64,000 nucleotides of DNA from Fuerstiella sp. (GTDB taxonomy: Bacteria > Planctomycetota > Planctomycetia > Planctomycetales > Planctomycetaceae): the NCBI GenBank assembly GCA_029245955.1, contig JAQWOH010000038.1:248001-312000 (forward strand), given 5' to 3'. Numbering within the stretch: the stretch's first letter is position 1; the number at the start of each line of letters is the position of its first letter. Below the pieces are notes generated by a model, which saw only the letters and a list, made by a program, of their open reading frames with translations, searched no databases and was not told the DNA's origin. This document shows positions 8,785 to 16,951 of this stretch, one piece after another. The translations under genes and the position numbers were made by a program.

Positions 8785-9100
8785 GTTTATTTGCGGTTGA
8801 GGTCCACCAGTGGATCCATCGGTTTTCGTTCAGTGATGACGCATCTTGGCAGGACGGTCGAACGGACGATTGCTGAATCTCGGCCCGATTGGCACCGTTC
8901 TTCCGTTCAAGCGGAATAGATGGACTGGGATCATAGTGGTCTGTAGTGGTGATGTCAGTTTACCTGACTTACCGCGGGCGTTCTATGCAACGGCCGAGTC
9001 GTGATTCAGGAGTGTTTGTATCTCACCAGTACGCTACCATAGCACCGAGGCATCGATCCTTACGCATCGTGCGACGCGGTTTCGTGACAAGGTGGACTGT
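8785..9100. other. Divergent promoter region between permease and OPT genes
   Basis: About 316 bases between two divergently transcribed transporters. It must contain both promoters and 5' leaders. I see no strong repeat, hairpin with T-tract, or small coding frame. Confidence 0.45.
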
Positions 9101-11104
9101 ATGAACGATTCCAACCCTGACGAACCGGCACCGGCTGCTTCAATCCCAGAGCCCGTCCTGGCTAACGCGTCAAGGCATCGCGAGCTGACTCCTTCTGCCG
9201 TGCTGCTGGGAATCGGTCTGTCTGTGGTGATGGGCGCAGCCAATGTGTATCTCGGCCTGCGTGCCGGCATGACCGTGTCGGCGTCGATTCCGGCTGCGGT
9301 GATTTCGATAGGGATTCTGCGCGGCATCATGCAGCGCAGTTCCGTACTGGAATCGAATCTTGTTCAGACGTGTGCATCAGCCGGCGAGTCTCTGGCTGCG
9401 GGCATTATCTTCACAATGCCGGCACTACTGCTGACAGGCGTCTGGCAACAGTTTGATTTCTGGATGACGACGCTTATCGCGCTGTCCGGCGGATTGCTCG
9501 GCGTGTTGATGATGATTCCCATGCGTCAGGTTTTTGTTATTGACAATAAGGATCTCAAGTTTCCTGAGGGGCTTGCCTGTGCGGCGGTATTACGGGCCGG
9601 CGACGAAGAACAGAGCGACGGTGGCTCCGGACTGTCGTTGATTGCCGGTGGCATGGCTGTCGGCGGTCTTTTCAAGGTTCTTCAGTCACTTCTCGGCATG
9701 TTACGAGGCAGCGCAGAGACGGCGGCCATCTGGTCGGGGCGAGTATTCTTTGTCGGTGCTGAGATCTCGCCGGCGCTGTTTGCGGTGGGCTACATTGTGA
9801 CGCTTCCGATTGCTCTGGAGATATTCGCAGGCGGAGTCATTGGCTGGCTGATCACGATTCCTTTGCTGGGGGCGGAGAATCTGTCGGCTACCGGGCCGGT
9901 CAGTATGGCGTACGAGCTCTGGAGCACCAGGGTGCGTTATCTTGGTGTCGGTGCGATGGTCGTCGGTGGTGTGTCCTCTATCTGGACTGTACGTGCCGGT
10001 CTGTTGGCTGCTGTGAAACATCTGTCACAGATGGTGTTCAGCGGCACGCATGGAGATGAAGTTGACCCGACGCGGCAGAATCTCAGCGGAGGGTTGATCG
10101 CAGTTATGGGGCTGGTCTGCACACTGCTGATCGGCGGACTGTACTACCGTCTTCTGGACAACGATCCCGCCCTGACCGTTGTGACGACGATCATCATGCT
10201 TGTTATGTCGTTCTTCTTTGCGGCGGTGGCCAGTTACATTGTGGGACTCGTTGGCAATTCCAACAGTCCAGTATCCGGGATGACAATTACCGCCGTGCTG
10301 GGAACGGGTGGACTGCTGATGTTATTTGGTTTTGGGGGAACTGCGGGAATTGTGGCGACGCTGGGTGTGGCGGGAGTCGTCTGCTGCGTTGCGTGCACGG
10401 CAGGGGACGTGTGCAATGATTTGAAGACCGGACATCTGGTTGGCGCCTCGCCGCGCAGTCAGCAGATCATGCAGGTGATCGGTGTTGTAACGGCTGCTTT
10501 CGTCATGGCTCCGGTGATGACCATTCTGCACGAAGGATCACTGATCGCCGGGACGGGGGGAATCGGCGGCAAGGACCTGCCTGCACCACAGGCGGGTTTG
10601 TTCTCTTCGCTGGCAGAAGGTTTCTTTGGCGATGCCGAGTTGCCGAAGGATATGGTGCTGATCGGTATGGCGGTTGGAGTGATGATTCTGGTTATCGATG
10701 AACTTCTGAACCGAAAAAAATCGCCCGTGCGACTGCATGTGATGCCGGTTGCGGTGGGGATCTATCTGCCATTCGGTCTGGCCGTACCCATCGTGCTGGG
10801 AGGTGTGATCCGAAGTCTGGTGGGTAGACATGTTCATTCCGACTCCGACCATCACACTCACCGGGGTGTGCTGATGACATCAGGCCTGATTGCCGGAGAG
10901 TCGCTGATCGGTGTCGCGCTGGGGATAGTCGCCTGGCTCGGAGTTTCAAAGTTCGACGGAATCGCCGTGATCTCTGATACGCTGCATCTTTCGCCCGGCG
11001 GTCAGGCATTACTGGGGCAGCTGCTGTCTGTCGCGGCGCTGACAGGGGTGGCGGTCTGGGTGTGGCGGACAGCATTGCGACGGACGCCGCTCAGTGAGGA
11101 TTAG
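9101..11104 (+). CDS. OPT-family oligopeptide/metal-chelate transporter
   Basis: A 667-residue protein with about 15 membrane segments. The N-terminal region RELTPSAVLLGIGLSVVM, followed by ANVYLGLRAGMTVSASIPAAV, is the classic OPT-family start. The central GNSNSPVSGMTI and VCCVACTAGDVCNDLKTGHLVGASPRSQQ blocks are also diagnostic. OPT proteins import oligopeptides or metal-siderophore complexes, usually driven by protons. ATG 9101 is preferred over the GTG at 9092 because AAGGTGG lies just upstream at 9089-9095. No ABC components or peptidases sit beside it. Confidence 0.95.
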   Translation: MNDSNPDEPAPAASIPEPVLANASRHRELTPSAVLLGIGLSVVMGAANVYLGLRAGMTVSASIPAAVISIGILRGIMQRSSVLESNLVQTCASAGESLAAGIIFTMPALLLTGVWQQFDFWMTTLIALSGGLLGVLMMIPMRQVFVIDNKDLKFPEGLACAAVLRAGDEEQSDGGSGLSLIAGGMAVGGLFKVLQSLLGMLRGSAETAAIWSGRVFFVGAEISPALFAVGYIVTLPIALEIFAGGVIGWLITIPLLGAENLSATGPVSMAYELWSTRVRYLGVGAMVVGGVSSIWTVRAGLLAAVKHLSQMVFSGTHGDEVDPTRQNLSGGLIAVMGLVCTLLIGGLYYRLLDNDPALTVVTTIIMLVMSFFFAAVASYIVGLVGNSNSPVSGMTITAVLGTGGLLMLFGFGGTAGIVATLGVAGVVCCVACTAGDVCNDLKTGHLVGASPRSQQIMQVIGVVTAAFVMAPVMTILHEGSLIAGTGGIGGKDLPAPQAGLFSSLAEGFFGDAELPKDMVLIGMAVGVMILVIDELLNRKKSPVRLHVMPVAVGIYLPFGLAVPIVLGGVIRSLVGRHVHSDSDHHTHRGVLMTSGLIAGESLIGVALGIVAWLGVSKFDGIAVISDTLHLSPGGQALLGQLLSVAALTGVAVWVWRTALRRTPLSED

Positions 11105-11262
11105 GTCAGAAGGCTGTCAGGAGGAAAGAGCAGTTGCACGCAGAATTGTTTTTTCAGCTCTTTTTACGGACGGCTGACGCTGAATCGCGTTTAGGTTACT
11201 CTGCCGTCCACACACGTTCGTTCCGTATAAACGCGGTACACCGCGCACTTGGAGTCTTAGTC

Positions 11263-11535
11263 ATGAACCAGGCGATTGTCGATCCCGCTGAATTGCGTCG
11301 CTTTGCGCAGACGCTGCGACGTTTTAATGAGGATCTGATGGACAGGACGGCTGGCGTGTCCGGGCAACTTAGTTCACTGGCCCAGACATGGCGTGACAAA
11401 GAACATGTTAAGTTCTCTGAAGATTTTTCTGCCAACATGAAGGCGCTGGGCCGGTTCATGGAATCGAACGAAATGTACATTCCATACCTTATGCGCAAGG
11501 CTCAGCTGATCGAAGAGTATATGCAGCAACAGTAG
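11263..11535 (+). CDS. WXG100-like small helical protein (candidate ESX/T7SS substrate or partner)
   Basis: A 90-residue, all-helical protein. Two long amphipathic helices (about 8-36 and 48-86) flank a turn at QTWRDKEH, where the W-x-G of WXG100 proteins is replaced by W-R-D. Length, charge pattern and a helical hairpin around a tryptophan turn match EsxA/CFP-10-type proteins, which form four-helix bundles and leave the cell through the FtsK/SpoIIIE ATPase of type VII secretion. ATG 11263 has GGAG 8 bases upstream; the longer frame lacks this. A large EssC-like ATPase lies 1.3 kb downstream on the same strand. It lacks the C-terminal YxxxD/E export signal in a clear form. Confidence 0.75.
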   Translation: MNQAIVDPAELRRFAQTLRRFNEDLMDRTAGVSGQLSSLAQTWRDKEHVKFSEDFSANMKALGRFMESNEMYIPYLMRKAQLIEEYMQQQ

Positions 11536-11710
11536 GGCAGCCCCGCTACAGAGCCCCTGCTCTTTCCCCTCTGAATCGGTCTGCCATCGACGTTCTGGTC
11601 TGTCAGCGATGGTCCGTCGAATTGTCGTGCGAAAGTTCCCCGTATGCTGAAATTGCGGCAACGACAGCATGTCTTAGTCAAAGTTCGCCTAACCCCGGAT
11701 CGGTCGCGGA

Positions 11711-12322
11711 ATGCCTGAATCTGCCAATGTGAAATCGATTGATGCGGTAAAGCGTTTTCACGCGGCTGTCGTGCAGTTTCAGGAAGAAGCACGTCTGTGT
11801 GTGTCGGCTCTCGAAATGCAGTTACTGCGTATCCTGGGCTGGCTGGAGCGGGACCGCCCTGGCTACTGGAAACGAGAAATCGAACTTTGCTATCGTGAAA
11901 TGGGTGAGGCGCGAGTGCGGCTTCACCAGTGCCGTATGCGCAAATATGCCGACTACAAGCCGACCTGTTTTGAGGAAAAAAAAGATCTTGAGAAGGCCAA
12001 ACGTGATCTGGAGTTCGCGCAGAAACAGATTCCCGTCGTTAAGTACTGGAACGTCAGCGCTCAGCACGAAGCCAACGAATATCACGGCCGCGCCTCTCAG
12101 CTGACACAGATGCTGGAACGTGATATTCCGCAGTTACTGGCGTTACTGCACCATGCTGTCGATCGGCTTGAAGCCTACGGTAATCTGCAGGTGCCGGAGA
12201 CTCAGGCCCAACCGGTTTCGTTTCATGAGGCGGGTGAAGATTCGGATGCGGCAGCTGCGCCTGATGCGGAGTCTGTCACCCCTCAGACGAATGACACCGA
12301 CACAGCTGATGAAACCCGGTAG
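11711..12322 (+). CDS. Coiled-coil protein of the ESX-like locus, function unknown
   Basis: A 203-residue, almost wholly helical protein rich in Glu, Arg, Gln and Leu, with no signal or membrane segment. Residues about 8-50 contain a conserved-looking AVVQFQEEARLCV and a tryptophan-rich segment (LGWLERDRPGYWKREI). A Lys/Glu-rich helix follows (about 92-110, EEKKDLEKAKRDLEFAQKQI), then a long C-terminal helix, and an acidic disordered tail after about 165. I recall similar proteins in planctomycetes beside WXG100-like genes, though I cannot verify this. Its place between the two small helical proteins suggests a substrate, chaperone or scaffold of the ATPase at 12842-16861. Confidence 0.7.
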   Translation: MPESANVKSIDAVKRFHAAVVQFQEEARLCVSALEMQLLRILGWLERDRPGYWKREIELCYREMGEARVRLHQCRMRKYADYKPTCFEEKKDLEKAKRDLEFAQKQIPVVKYWNVSAQHEANEYHGRASQLTQMLERDIPQLLALLHHAVDRLEAYGNLQVPETQAQPVSFHEAGEDSDAAAAPDAESVTPQTNDTDTADETR

Positions 12323-12476
12323 GTCCGGTCAGTTGGCGATGTTGATTTGTTTGTGGTTAGATTTATCACCAGCTGATGAATCATGTTCGTAATGAATTGC
12401 AGAAAATCGTCTGCAGAACAACGGTCGGTTTGAACATCCCTTTCATTCGATAATGCTGCGTTGAGGAGAGATACTG

Positions 12477-12725
12477 ATGAAACACGCTGACTTCCTGTCC
12501 CCGGCTGCCCGGCTGGACGACGCTCTCAGAAAGCTTGAAAAAGCATGGATAGACGCGAAGGAAGAGTGGGCGGACCCGGTGAGCCAGCGCGTGGAAGACG
12601 ATTATCTTGTTCCTCTGCATGGACAGGTTCGGGCGATGCTTGATACCGTCGAGAAGCTGTCGGGCGTAATGTCAAAAGCTGAACGAGCCTGTCTGCATCG
12701 GCGGGAACACGGTCCAATTCTGTGA
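12477..12725 (+). CDS. Second small helical W-x-D protein of the ESX-like locus
   Basis: An 82-residue protein with two predicted helices (about 9-34 and 40-75). A tryptophan-bearing stretch AWIDAKEEWADPVSQRV is followed by EDDYLVPL. The size and helix-W-helix layout resemble a WXG100 protein, and it may be the heterodimer partner of the 11263 product. A strong Shine-Dalgarno (GAGGAG) precedes ATG 12477 by about 8 bases. It lies 116 bases ahead of the ATPase gene. No enzyme motif, signal peptide or membrane segment is visible. The WXG100 relation is an inference from shape, size and context. Confidence 0.7.
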   Translation: MKHADFLSPAARLDDALRKLEKAWIDAKEEWADPVSQRVEDDYLVPLHGQVRAMLDTVEKLSGVMSKAERACLHRREHGPIL

Positions 12726-12841
12726 CAATTCACAGAAGCTTCTGAATTCTTCCGGACGCGCCCGGCGACTTCTCGTTTAGATGTTGCGGCTGGCATTACA
12801 GCAGTACGCCCTTTACGAATCGTTCCATTAATGGAATCGAC

Positions 12842-15800
12842 ATGGACACTCGACTGATAACGATGAATTCTCAGCTGGTAGCGGCCAGCAGGTGGACGAC
12901 TGAAGCAGAGCGGTCGCGGAATCAGTTGCAGGATATTCAGGAACGTCTGCAGGAACTGATGGAAGCTCGTGACGAAGAACTGGCGCGCTTTGAGAGATCT
13001 GCGAAGGCGTCGCTGCAGACGGAGCTGCAGAAAATCGAAGAGGCAGTCGATGGACAGTTGGAAACGGTGCGGCTGGATTGCCGTACCCGGGCGGAGTCTC
13101 TGGGTCAAAGCCGCGATCAGGCTCTGCGGCAGCTGTCAAATGAGGTGACTGAGGATGTCGCTCGTCTGCAAGAGCGAAGAAAAAGTGAGACGTGGATGCT
13201 GCAGTCTGTGCTTGATGAAGATACAGGCGACAGCCCTGCTGCTCTGTTCGACCGCGAGACAGAAACGTTTGTCACTCAGAAGGCGTTTCTTGATGAACGG
13301 TTCAAGCAGTTGCAGCAGCAGCTGCAGCGAACCAGACAGTATCTGGTCAGCTGTCATGCCGCCGCGGAATCTGTCCTGCCGGAACCAACACTGACCCATA
13401 CGTCTCGCGTGGAATTGTGCGACGCTGCAGTCGAGGGCAGCGACGCGGCGCTGTCGCAGGCGGGGCAACTGGAGCAGTTGCATCTTTCTCAATGGGTGAA
13501 GGGATTACGTATCTGGGGCTTCAGCTTCATCCTTTTCGTCCTGCTGTGGGTACCAATTACGGCACTGAGGGCGGATTTGAGGCAGTTCGTGAATCCGGAT
13601 ATTGGAAATCCTGACTGGCAATGGGCAGCTGTGTCGTCTCTGATCTCTGTGGCGACAGTTCTGCTGAGCAGTCTGGTACTGCTGATGACCGTGCAGAGCC
13701 GACTTCGCCACCAATTTCAATTGGTACAGGAACATGTCAGTAATGCAGATTACGGGCGACGAAAGTGGGTGGAGAAAAGTCAGAAGCATATTGGTCATCT
13801 GGAACAGACCGCTGAGAAGTGGCGTCGGGAAACAGAGGAACGTCGCGTCACGCAGACCCGAAAAATTCATGAAGAGATCGATTCCAGGCTCGAGAGGATT
13901 CAATTACGGGCTACTGATGAACGACGTTGCCTGGATGATCGTCTGCAAGCCGCAACAGCAGACCTTGAGACAAACAGGGCTGCGTTAGAATCTACCATCG
14001 AGAGTCGACGGCAGAACAACCTGCGTGAAGCACAGGAGCAATTCGCCGCTGACACACAGTCGGCATCCCAGGCCACCCGCAAACGGTTTGGACAGGCGAT
14101 TACTGATCAGAAAGAGGCGGCTACTCAGGTTCTGGGGTTGTGGAAACAGTGCGTAACGTCCTTGAGAACACTTAGCCAGGCGTCAAGGGGAATGGCGGCC
14201 GGGACGTTAAGCTGGCCACGCAGCAACGGCTTGGGATGGTCTCTGCCGGAGACCATGCCGGAATGTATTTCGCAGGGGGATATCCTGGTTACGGCCCCGA
14301 AGGCTCCGGAAACCATAGAGTCCGTGGAGGCCACGAACCTTTGTCTTGAAATGCCGGCTTTGCTGCGGTTTCCCCGGGATACGTCGATTCTGGTGGAACA
14401 CGATTCCGCCGGACGCGAGGTCGCGCTGAGTTTTCTGAGACGACAGATGCTGAAGCTGCTGACCGTGATTCCTGCGGGACGCATTCGTCTGACTCTGATT
14501 GACCCGGTCGGCCTGGGCCAGAGCTTTTCGGCGATGATGCACCTGGCGGACTTCGACGAACTACTGATCCACAGCCGAATCTGGACAGACAGTTCTCAGA
14601 TTCGTGACCAGTTGATGAAGGTCACGGTTCACATGGAGAATATCTTTCAGACATATCTTCGCAGCGAGTTCGATACGATTGAAGATTATAACGCGTCTGC
14701 GGGCGAGGTCGCGGAACCATATCATTTTGTCGTCGTGGCCGGTTTCCCCAGCGCTTTCACCGATGAATCTGCCCGTCATCTTTCATCGATTCTGACCAGC
14801 GGGCCGCGCTGTGGAGTCCATGCTTTAGTCGCATGGAATCCGGCTGTGAGCCCTCCTCCAGCCTTCGATACGGAAGACCTGACGAACCATTCCACTCGTT
14901 TCCATATCGTCGGTGATATGGTGCAGCCGAAACAGGAGTTCAGCAAAGCCGTCCTGTACGAGCCGTCTTCAGAACCAGAGTCTGAGGATTACGTTAAGCT
15001 GGTTCGTGCCGTCGGCGAGCAGTCTCGGGATGCCCGTCGAGTCGAAGTTTCCTTTACTCGCATTGCTCCCCGGGATGATGCCATCTGGTCTCATTCCACG
15101 GCAGACGGCATTGATCTGCCGATCGGTCGAGCTGGTGCCGCTCGTCTGCAGTTTCTGCGACTGGGCCGCGGCACGTCACAGCACGTCCTGATTGCGGGAA
15201 AAACCGGATCCGGCAAGTCGACGCTACTGCATATCCTGATCACAAACCTGGCTATGCACTACAGCCCGAACGAGATTCAGTTCTACCTTGTGGACTTCAA
15301 AAAGGGCGTTGAGTTTCGTACGTATGCGGCGAACAGGCTGCCGCACGCACGGGTTGTGGCCATCGAAAGCGATCGTGAATTCGGGCTGAGTGTGCTGGAG
15401 CGACTGGACGAAATACTGCAGGAACGTGGTGACCTGTTTCGTGAACGTGGTGTTCAGGGTGTTCCCGCGTTTCGCGAGCAGTTTCCAGCCGAACCCATGC
15501 CACGGCTGCTGCTGCTGGTGGACGAGTTTCAGGAATTTTTTGTCGCGGAAGACCGGGTTTCGGCTCGCGCTTCATTGCTGCTGGATCGGCTCGTTCGTCA
15601 GGGGCGTGCTTTCGGAATTCACGTTTTACTGGGGTCTCAGACCCTGGGAGGTGCCTACTCGCTGGCGCGCAGCACGATGGGGCAGATTGCTGTACGCATT
15701 GCTTTGCAGTGCAGCGAGAACGACGCCCATCTGATTCTCAGCGAAGACAACTCCGCCGCCCGTCTTCTGGCGCGTCCGGGGGAGGCCATCTACAATGATG

Positions 15801-16861
15801 CGAATGGACTGGTCCAGGGCAATCATCAGTTTCAGATTGCCTGGCTGGATGAAGCTCGACGAGAGGATGCAATAGGCACGATGTTGGGGGCATCCAGGAC
15901 TGTGGACCGGGGTGAACACGGCATGGTTGTGTTTGAAGGTAATGTCCCTCCAACGGCAGATCTGTGCGGCCCGATGAATGCATATCTGTCGAATTCGCAG
16001 GATGCGACCCGACGTTCAGCGGAGGCTGTCACAGTCTGGCTGGGAGAACCGGTGGCCATTGCCGCGCCAACGTGCGTGGAACTGCGTCGCGCCAGCGGAC
16101 AGAATCTGCTGATGATCGGCCAGGACGAGAATCAGATTGATAGTCTGCTGGCGTTCGCGGCTTTGAGTTTCTGCTGCGGTCCTAAGCCACACCAGCAGAT
16201 CGATGACACAATCACCTCCCGTTTTGTGTTGCTGCAGGACGGTCGAAATGAGGAGTCTGCGGACCGGTTCAGAAATTTCAAACGGTACTTTCAGACGGAT
16301 GCTCCGGAATTAAAGATGGAAAGTGACTGCGATGCTGTTATTGATGAAATCCATGCAGAAGTGGTCGAACGCGAAAAGAACTCGGAACGGTCTGGCGGCG
16401 GCGAGATATTCCTTGTCGTGCGTAATGTTGGACAGTTTCGCAGTCTCAGAAAAGACGAAGATGACTTTGGCATGGGGGGCTTTGGCGAGCCTAAACCTTT
16501 GACTGTTGCCAATAAATTCAGCGAGCTTTTGAAGCGAGGTCCGGTGGTTGGCGTTCATGTCATCGTATGGTCAGACACCTTCAGTAATGCAGTTCGCTGG
16601 CTGTCAAATTCTCTGCTCCGCGAATTCGAACACAGAATTGCTTTTCGCATGAATCAGACAGACTCGGCCAGCCTTGTCGACACACCAGTGGCGTCCACCC
16701 TGGGGCCGGGCCGAGCCATCGTCTATCGAGACCAGACAGGAACGACTGAGAAATTCCGTCCCTTTGCATGGCCATCCGATGACTGGCTGCAGTCAATTAT
16801 TAATCCTGAAGACAGCACTGCTGAACCGGAACCTGATATTAACTCGTTCACCATCGAGTAG
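12842..16861 (+). CDS. EssC/EccC-like FtsK/SpoIIIE ATPase
   Basis: A 1339-residue membrane ATPase. Residues 1-215 are mostly coiled coil; two membrane helices follow (about 221-243 and 261-284), then a second coiled coil (about 300-430) and three tandem FtsK/SpoIIIE-like domains. The middle domain has an intact Walker A, G786-KTGSGKST (K792), and Walker B, LLLLVDEFQEF (D894, E895), plus the GIHVLLGSQ sensor block. The first and third domains keep the fold pattern but have lost the P-loop (about 518-527 and 1092-1099). Two membrane helices plus three ATPase domains is the plan of EssC and EccC, the motors of type VII secretion. There is no FHA domain. Unlike EccC, the only intact site is in the second domain. 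Confidence 0.88.
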   Translation: MDTRLITMNSQLVAASRWTTEAERSRNQLQDIQERLQELMEARDEELARFERSAKASLQTELQKIEEAVDGQLETVRLDCRTRAESLGQSRDQALRQLSNEVTEDVARLQERRKSETWMLQSVLDEDTGDSPAALFDRETETFVTQKAFLDERFKQLQQQLQRTRQYLVSCHAAAESVLPEPTLTHTSRVELCDAAVEGSDAALSQAGQLEQLHLSQWVKGLRIWGFSFILFVLLWVPITALRADLRQFVNPDIGNPDWQWAAVSSLISVATVLLSSLVLLMTVQSRLRHQFQLVQEHVSNADYGRRKWVEKSQKHIGHLEQTAEKWRRETEERRVTQTRKIHEEIDSRLERIQLRATDERRCLDDRLQAATADLETNRAALESTIESRRQNNLREAQEQFAADTQSASQATRKRFGQAITDQKEAATQVLGLWKQCVTSLRTLSQASRGMAAGTLSWPRSNGLGWSLPETMPECISQGDILVTAPKAPETIESVEATNLCLEMPALLRFPRDTSILVEHDSAGREVALSFLRRQMLKLLTVIPAGRIRLTLIDPVGLGQSFSAMMHLADFDELLIHSRIWTDSSQIRDQLMKVTVHMENIFQTYLRSEFDTIEDYNASAGEVAEPYHFVVVAGFPSAFTDESARHLSSILTSGPRCGVHALVAWNPAVSPPPAFDTEDLTNHSTRFHIVGDMVQPKQEFSKAVLYEPSSEPESEDYVKLVRAVGEQSRDARRVEVSFTRIAPRDDAIWSHSTADGIDLPIGRAGAARLQFLRLGRGTSQHVLIAGKTGSGKSTLLHILITNLAMHYSPNEIQFYLVDFKKGVEFRTYAANRLPHARVVAIESDREFGLSVLERLDEILQERGDLFRERGVQGVPAFREQFPAEPMPRLLLLVDEFQEFFVAEDRVSARASLLLDRLVRQGRAFGIHVLLGSQTLGGAYSLARSTMGQIAVRIALQCSENDAHLILSEDNSAARLLARPGEAIYNDANGLVQGNHQFQIAWLDEARREDAIGTMLGASRTVDRGEHGMVVFEGNVPPTADLCGPMNAYLSNSQDATRRSAEAVTVWLGEPVAIAAPTCVELRRASGQNLLMIGQDENQIDSLLAFAALSFCCGPKPHQQIDDTITSRFVLLQDGRNEESADRFRNFKRYFQTDAPELKMESDCDAVIDEIHAEVVEREKNSERSGGGEIFLVVRNVGQFRSLRKDEDDFGMGGFGEPKPLTVANKFSELLKRGPVVGVHVIVWSDTFSNAVRWLSNSLLREFEHRIAFRMNQTDSASLVDTPVASTLGPGRAIVYRDQTGTTEKFRPFAWPSDDWLQSIINPEDSTAEPEPDINSFTIE

Positions 16862-16951
16862 CGGGCGCTGCTGGAGTGCCTGCCGACGGCGGGCAGTCAT
16901 CGACGAGGTACCGCGGAAGTAAAGGTATGATGTGCTTGCGTTGAGTCCTGC

